Source: Glossina fuscipes (Eukaryota; Arthropoda; Insecta; Diptera; Glossinidae). Taken from it: a stretch of 64,000 nucleotides of DNA. Made by a program: the position numbers and the translations under genes. Where the stretch lies: the NCBI RefSeq assembly GCF_014805625.2, contig NW_023998440.1, positions 927,234 to 991,233 of the forward strand. The letters are read 5' to 3'. Shown one piece after another: positions 59,361 to 64,000 of this stretch (position 1 is the stretch's first letter; each line of letters starts with the position of its first letter). A model generated the notes under the pieces. It had not been told where the DNA came from, made no database searches, and worked only from the letters and a program-made list of their open reading frames with translations.

Positions 59361-59374
59361 AATATATATATATA

Positions 59375-59405
<31 letters not shown>

Positions 59406-59587
59406 GTATGTAAATGTAATATATATATATATATGTATGTAAATATTTGTATATGCATGTACTGCTTAACTGAAATGGTTTGTTTCATTTAATTGTAAAT
59501 AAATCAATGTTTGTTGAAAATGACAGATATTTATATATATATATTTTCCTAGATATATATATATATATATATATTTTTTTTTTTTTT
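59361..59587. repeat. Cluster of (AT)n/(TATG) tracts
   Basis: TA-rich dinucleotide runs at 59,361-59,405, 59,419-59,435, 59,529-59,544 and 59,552-59,573, with TATGTATG interruptions, ending in a T-run. They explain the YIYIY frames on both strands. Confidence 0.9.
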
Positions 59588-60179
59588 AATGCTCTAAATT
59601 ATCCCAATTCCAACACGCAAACGTTTTATTATAAATATCTGATTTCTTTTGTAAATTTATATCAGGTTAACACACCCCACTCCCTGTTATAAGGCATTCG
59701 GTTGAAATTTAAAGCCAGTTTCGTTGCGTCCGTCTATTTCTCAAATGGATTTGCGCTTATGAGTATAACGGTTTAAAAATCTGAAATCTGAACCTTTTGT
59801 TATAAGTTCCAAGATGATCTCTACAGACAATGACAGCCAAGGGAGGGCAGGACTGACTGGAAACATGACTTCAAAAGATAACATATCTTAATCTATTGGT
59901 TAAATTTTGTGGGTATATTTAATTACATATTTACTGCTCAACTCTGCTCTAGTTTCTACTGATAAGAAACCGTTAGCTTCGCTTCATTAAAGCTTCGTAT
60001 CAACTCGTCGCTGAAAAAATCCATTTAAAAAATGTAAGCTTTAACGATGGTTCAGCGATATGTGGCAATACCGACTGAGCGTTCACTTTAACTAAGACTA
60101 GAGCGAAATAGACCGCTCGAATTTTTTTGTAAGCGAAATCCTCATATCTGCGAATGGGACAATGTTTTCCACGGATATT
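59588..60179. other. Unannotated sequence
   Basis: Nothing supported. The 116-codon minus frame (60,000-60,350) starts inside the next INE-like fragment and is a shadow. Confidence 0.45.
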
Positions 60180-60360
60180 ACTTTGATGAGCAGGTAGATA
60201 AATGCAAAGACGGCAAAAAGAGCTGGTACTAATCAAGAATATATATACCTTGGGGGGGCTCTGAGACGTCCTTCTGGGCGTTGCAAACGTTTTGACAAAA
60301 TTAATAAATCCCTCATTCTTCGGCGATGGGTGTAAAAACATTATAGCCAAATAAACCCGA
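60180..60360 (+). mobile_element. INE-like fragment, 3' part
   Basis: GCAAAGACGGCAAAAAGAGC, AATCAAGAATATATATACCT, GGGGCTCTGAGACGTCCTTC, TGGGCGTTGCAAACGTTTTG and ACAAAATTAATAAATCCCTC, ending in a GGGTGTAAAA-type end (60,329-60,338). This is the standard 3' half of antisense-type INE-like elements and one of the better preserved copies. Confidence 0.6.
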
Positions 60361-60829
60361 ACTTTTAATGCTTTGCTTCCACTAAATTAAAGTAGTGTAC
60401 TCATTTTAATCAATTACCAAAAAAAAATTTTTTTTTGTAGCAAAGTTTTTTCCCTTGCCAAAGATACGACTGTCCGTTACCCCACAAATTGCTAAAAGTC
60501 ACGTTCTGCTGCCATATAAAATAACATAAGTTTTATCTCTATGACGCTTTTTCGGGAGATGCGCATGCGAATATACTTAGATGCATTTCAAATGTGAAAT
60601 TGCGCAAAAATTTACATACTTCAAAGGGTTTTTGAAACTCGTCTTTGCGCGTTATAATGTATTTGAAAAAAAAATTACAATTTTTATACATTATATAATT
60701 AAATAGGATATTCCATTTCCACTACAGCTTCGCTCACACAATCGGCTTTCAGATTTTTCTAGATTTATTTGCTATAGTTTATGAGTAGTGAGTAAAAAAC
60801 CAATTTCCAATATTGCGTTTGAAAAACCG
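60361..60829. other. Unannotated A+T-rich sequence
   Basis: Possibly the left part of the next INE-like element, too diverged to delimit. Confidence 0.4.
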
Positions 60830-61075
60830 AGGTGTTCCCAGTTTATGTAGTACTGCGGGCGTGTCGTTCGACCAATTTGTACCATCTTCCTTATTAACCT
60901 GCGTGCAAGCTTTCAATGCTTCTGTCAAACCCAAAAAAAAAAAACAGCCGCGTCCTCCCTACGTTATGGAGTATGAAAATCGAATTCTTTTCATTTTTCT
61001 TTTTCTTTCTTTAGAACGGCGATAGTGGGTATAAAGGATCTGGTCACGAACGAATATAATTTTCTTACTTGTTGA
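60830..61075 (+). mobile_element. INE-like element, 3' end
   Basis: The end 'AGTGGGTATAAAGGATCTGG' followed by TCACGAACGAATATAATTTTC and TTACTTGTT (61,024-61,073) matches the ends at 4,158-4,209 and 28,478-28,527. The interior is diverged. The plus-strand frame at 60,813-61,025 is a shadow. Confidence 0.5.
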
Positions 61076-63229
61076 TTTTCGTTTATGTCAACATTGCTTC
61101 AAGTAATGTCTTCTAATTACTTTAACTACGATTCCATGCTAATATGTGGCATTTTAAATTTTTCTATGAAAATAGTTACCGTTGAATTTCTCCTGTCACG
61201 GACCTGATACGAACAAGAAGGAGGATGAAATAATAAATTAGTATAGTTCTTGGGTATAATTCTTGAACTAAATATTATGTCTCTGATAAGAGTGGACTTA
61301 CACCACTTTTAAATTAATTATGTTTGTCATTAGTTATGTTTGTAATATCAATAACTGCATTAATTTGTACTGACAAAATGATAAGATTTTAAAGGATTTT
61401 TTTTATTAATTGTTAACAAATAAAAATTTGCATTCACTGTTATCATTGAGCAGCCTTTCATCCTTTTGCGAGGAATAGGCTTACATCTTGTTTAGGGGAA
61501 ACGACTTATACGGAGAGTCGTTGTAAAAATAGTTCGACTCAACCTAATCATTATAGGGTGCATCCTTGGGTCGTAAGATGTCAATGTAGCACATTTTGTC
61601 AAATTGTTTTGAAGATTGCGACCTGCACGTCGAATAGACATGTGCTTGGACATCAAATGGACAGGCAACCGCAAATTAAGGAAATGATTTTGAATGGCTC
61701 GAATAATAGGTCGGTGCATGCAAAGCTCTCTTTGGTGTTACATACATCCGCAGAAACATAATATATTTTGCACGACTAGCGATAAAAGATGTAAAAGCAC
61801 TTTTCCCCAAACATCTTGTTTTTTATCTATGAACAAATTCTTTTTAAGCTTTATGCATGCATTTATATGACTTGCGATTGGAAAGCAAGCGGTGCCCCTA
61901 TTTTGCGATGGTCATCGAGTTGAATCTTGAAAGGGTACAAAGAATCAACGGTAAATATTATGTGACATTTGAATAGAGGAATTGCAAATAACGACAAGCT
62001 AGACCGGATACATAATGAGTGATGCGATATATGTACCGAAACATTACTTAAATTGCATGCGATAAAATTATTTGAAGCACCTAAATATCAAATAGCGTAA
62101 ACACTACGCGCTGTTCGATTAGGCCGCGTTGCCCATGTGAATCCATCTTGGAAAGGCGTTTGGTAACATCTTCTATTGAAAATAGTTGATAAACTTTTAT
62201 ATCCCAAGTTTCTGGTAAAAGTAAACTGGCGTCTCCCTTTGCAGTTCTTTTAAACGGTTTGACAAAATTGATCGACTAAAAGTTAAAAACGTAAAAATAA
62301 AAAATGATGTTAAAGGAAATTCCTTGGCAGTCGCAAGTATTTCTGTCGTTCATTTTAACAGAGACATAAGTTGGTTTTAAAAATCTTTAATTTTCAACGC
62401 TTTTAAGTTACCTCGATTGGTTTCTTTCCATGTTACCTCTGACTACGGCATTTAAAACGTGCCACTCACACATTAATGCGGTTTTTCCTTTGATTTTCAA
62501 ATTTCAGTTTGTGTTTGCTTTGGTTATTCTCTTGCCATGATGACTTGCTTTAGCTATGAAATATTATGTCTTGGCACAATTTTACACTATTCGAAAATGA
62601 AGCGCGCGCGCACACACTTACACGTTAATATCAAATTTTATTGTTTGCTTCCGTTTACATTATTTAATCTATTAATGAACAAGCTTTCGCGGTACTCTTG
62701 GTTGATGATTACACCAAAAAAATACTAAAATAGTTTTTCTCTTCTTCTTTTCCGTTGTTGTATTATATCGCAAACTTATAAATTATGAGTGAAGCTTACG
62801 TTTAGGTAATTAAAGTTAATGCGCTCATGTTTGTCATCAGGCAATGATTATTCATTTAGGGAAATCAAGCGAAATTGTAAATAATTAATTTTCTTAGCAA
62901 CGAAAACATAAATTTTAACTTACCGACTGAACGGTATTTCAATTTAACTTAAGGAATAAAAAAGATTTCCAGTATCTATTAGCCAATAACAACAAGATGG
63001 GTTGATAAAGTATTACAATGGATTGCTGGAAAGCTATCGATATTTGTGAGTTAAATACGCTTTCTTTAGGCAAGCGATCCGTTACAATCTAGTCATTCGG
63101 AGAAAAGCATATAAATCACATACACACACATTTTTGAGGCTGAAACAGAATAGAATGAATTTGAATGGTAGGAGAGAACAGCAAGATTAATCCAGAAAAA
63201 CATTCCGGGTTATGGTGCAACGATATATT
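61076..63229. other. Unannotated sequence
   Basis: A slightly G+C-richer patch at 61,480-61,770 has overlapping frames on both strands with no recognisable domain. The rest is A+T-rich with a short CGCGCGCG run (62,603-62,610). Confidence 0.45.
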
Positions 63230-63500
63230 AAGTTTGTGCGAACGTATGCAAGCCCTAGAAGGGCATGAAGTAGGCCCGCCAGTTACAGCAACCAGATTGA
63301 GAATCACCTTCTGAATCGACCTAAGCTTGTCAGTCTTTCCATACATTTTGTATTAGTGTATTCAAGTTGCATATCAAAATTTCTCAGATATTTCGATGAT
63401 GTATGGCACAATGATGTGTTTGGCCTTGTCTTTGGGAAATGGTTCGGCTCTGACCACTTTTTCGGCCACTTCCCCTCCCAGACCTTAATTTGAAAGGTCG
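63230..63500 (+). mobile_element. INE-like element, sense orientation
   Basis: GCAAGCCCTAGAAGGGCATG, TTGAGAATCACCTTCTGAAT, CGACCTAAGCTTGTCAGTCT, TTTCTCAGATATTTCGATGA, CTTTGGGAAATGGTTCGGCT and CCACTTTTTCGGCCACTTCC appear in the same order as in the copies at 39.85 kb and 24.5 kb. The 76-codon minus frame is a shadow. Confidence 0.6.
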
Positions 63501-64000
63501 CTATATAAATAACTATATTAAATAGCGTGGAATAGCTTAATCATGTGCCATGGACCTACTATGTACAGTCTGACATGTAAAGAGCCGCAGCTTTTCTAAC
63601 TTTTTTAGCGGTTTTAGTTTCATTATACTCAAAAGTGTTTCAATCTATTTGCTCTTCAACTATGTGTTGCTCTTCGTTATCGTTCAGAAGTCTTCACCTA
63701 AACCTTTTATTAAATAAATTGATTTTCTTAAATAAAAAAGGCACAAGGTATTGATATGAATGTTCGACAGAATCGAACATCCAAGATCAAATCCGTGTTG
63801 CTGACGTGTCAATCTGTAGAAACTTGGTGTCCCCAAAGTGATTACGGCTGCATCTCCCTCCTTTCAGGCGTAGTTTTTCTGGGCACTTCATCCGTTTGCA
63901 TTTCGCCATCATGTTCCATTAAGTCTAATTAGCGCAGGGATCAGTGTAGTGGCATTGCGTTGGCCTCCATTTTCAACGACCCTACGCGGGCACGTTTTAC
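63501..64000. other. Unannotated sequence to window end
   Basis: No coding signal; G+C rises towards the end. Confidence 0.45.

Noticed and set aside
60000..60350. 116-codon minus-strand frame
   Set aside because: Covers an INE-like 3' half and unique flank; no domain.

Overview
This window looks like nuclear, non-coding DNA of a higher fly (brachyceran dipteran). It is strongly A+T-rich and crowded with CAA/TTG, CA/TG and TA microsatellites. It also carries many short interspersed repeats built like the INE-1/DINE (Helentron-associated) elements of flies: a PyrCTGTCTGT or GACAGACAGACAT tract, an 'AAATTTCATCGAAATATCTG' block, and a terminal 'GGGTATAAAA' next to a 'CTTACTTGTT'-type end. Degenerate irritans-type mariner transposase also fits an insect. 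A tephritid fruit fly is my best guess, from the style of the repeats, but the sequence alone does not prove it.

I find no intact protein-coding gene and no canonical tRNA or rRNA gene. No operon, CRISPR array or phage-like module is present. Most open frames are below about 115 codons, roughly what chance gives in 128 kb of two-strand A+T-rich sequence. The longest (147 codons) lies inside a CAGT/CTGT tandem array and the next (133 codons) crosses a (CA)n tract. The window is therefore most simply an intergenic region or part of one or more large introns.

Layout. 0-8.7 kb: half of a tRNA-derived SINE-like copy, microsatellites, an INE-like element, a 460-bp CAGT/CTGT array, and a 1.3-kb INE-like element with an internal 106-bp tandem duplication. 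8.7-24 kb: mostly unannotated A+T-rich sequence with simple repeats. 24-32 kb: a composite INE-like repeat (copy 1), more INE-like fragments, a Cys-containing decayed frame with two related motifs, an LTR-integrase-like relic and a tRNA-like module. 32-45 kb: microsatellites, INE-like fragments and a G+C-richer pocket. 45-58 kb: the most informative part. It has two clear mariner relics, one further candidate, composite repeat copy 2, and most copies of the SINE-like family. 58-64 kb: long AC, AT and T tracts and more INE-like pieces.

No set of genes works together here. The biology is transposon history: mariner copies shrunk by internal deletion, an apparently tRNA-derived SINE family in both orientations, and two composite repeats 27 kb apart that are about 98% identical in the middle but much more diverged at the ends. 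I found no convincing new biological system. The SINE-like family is the most likely undescribed item, and I could not check it against any database.
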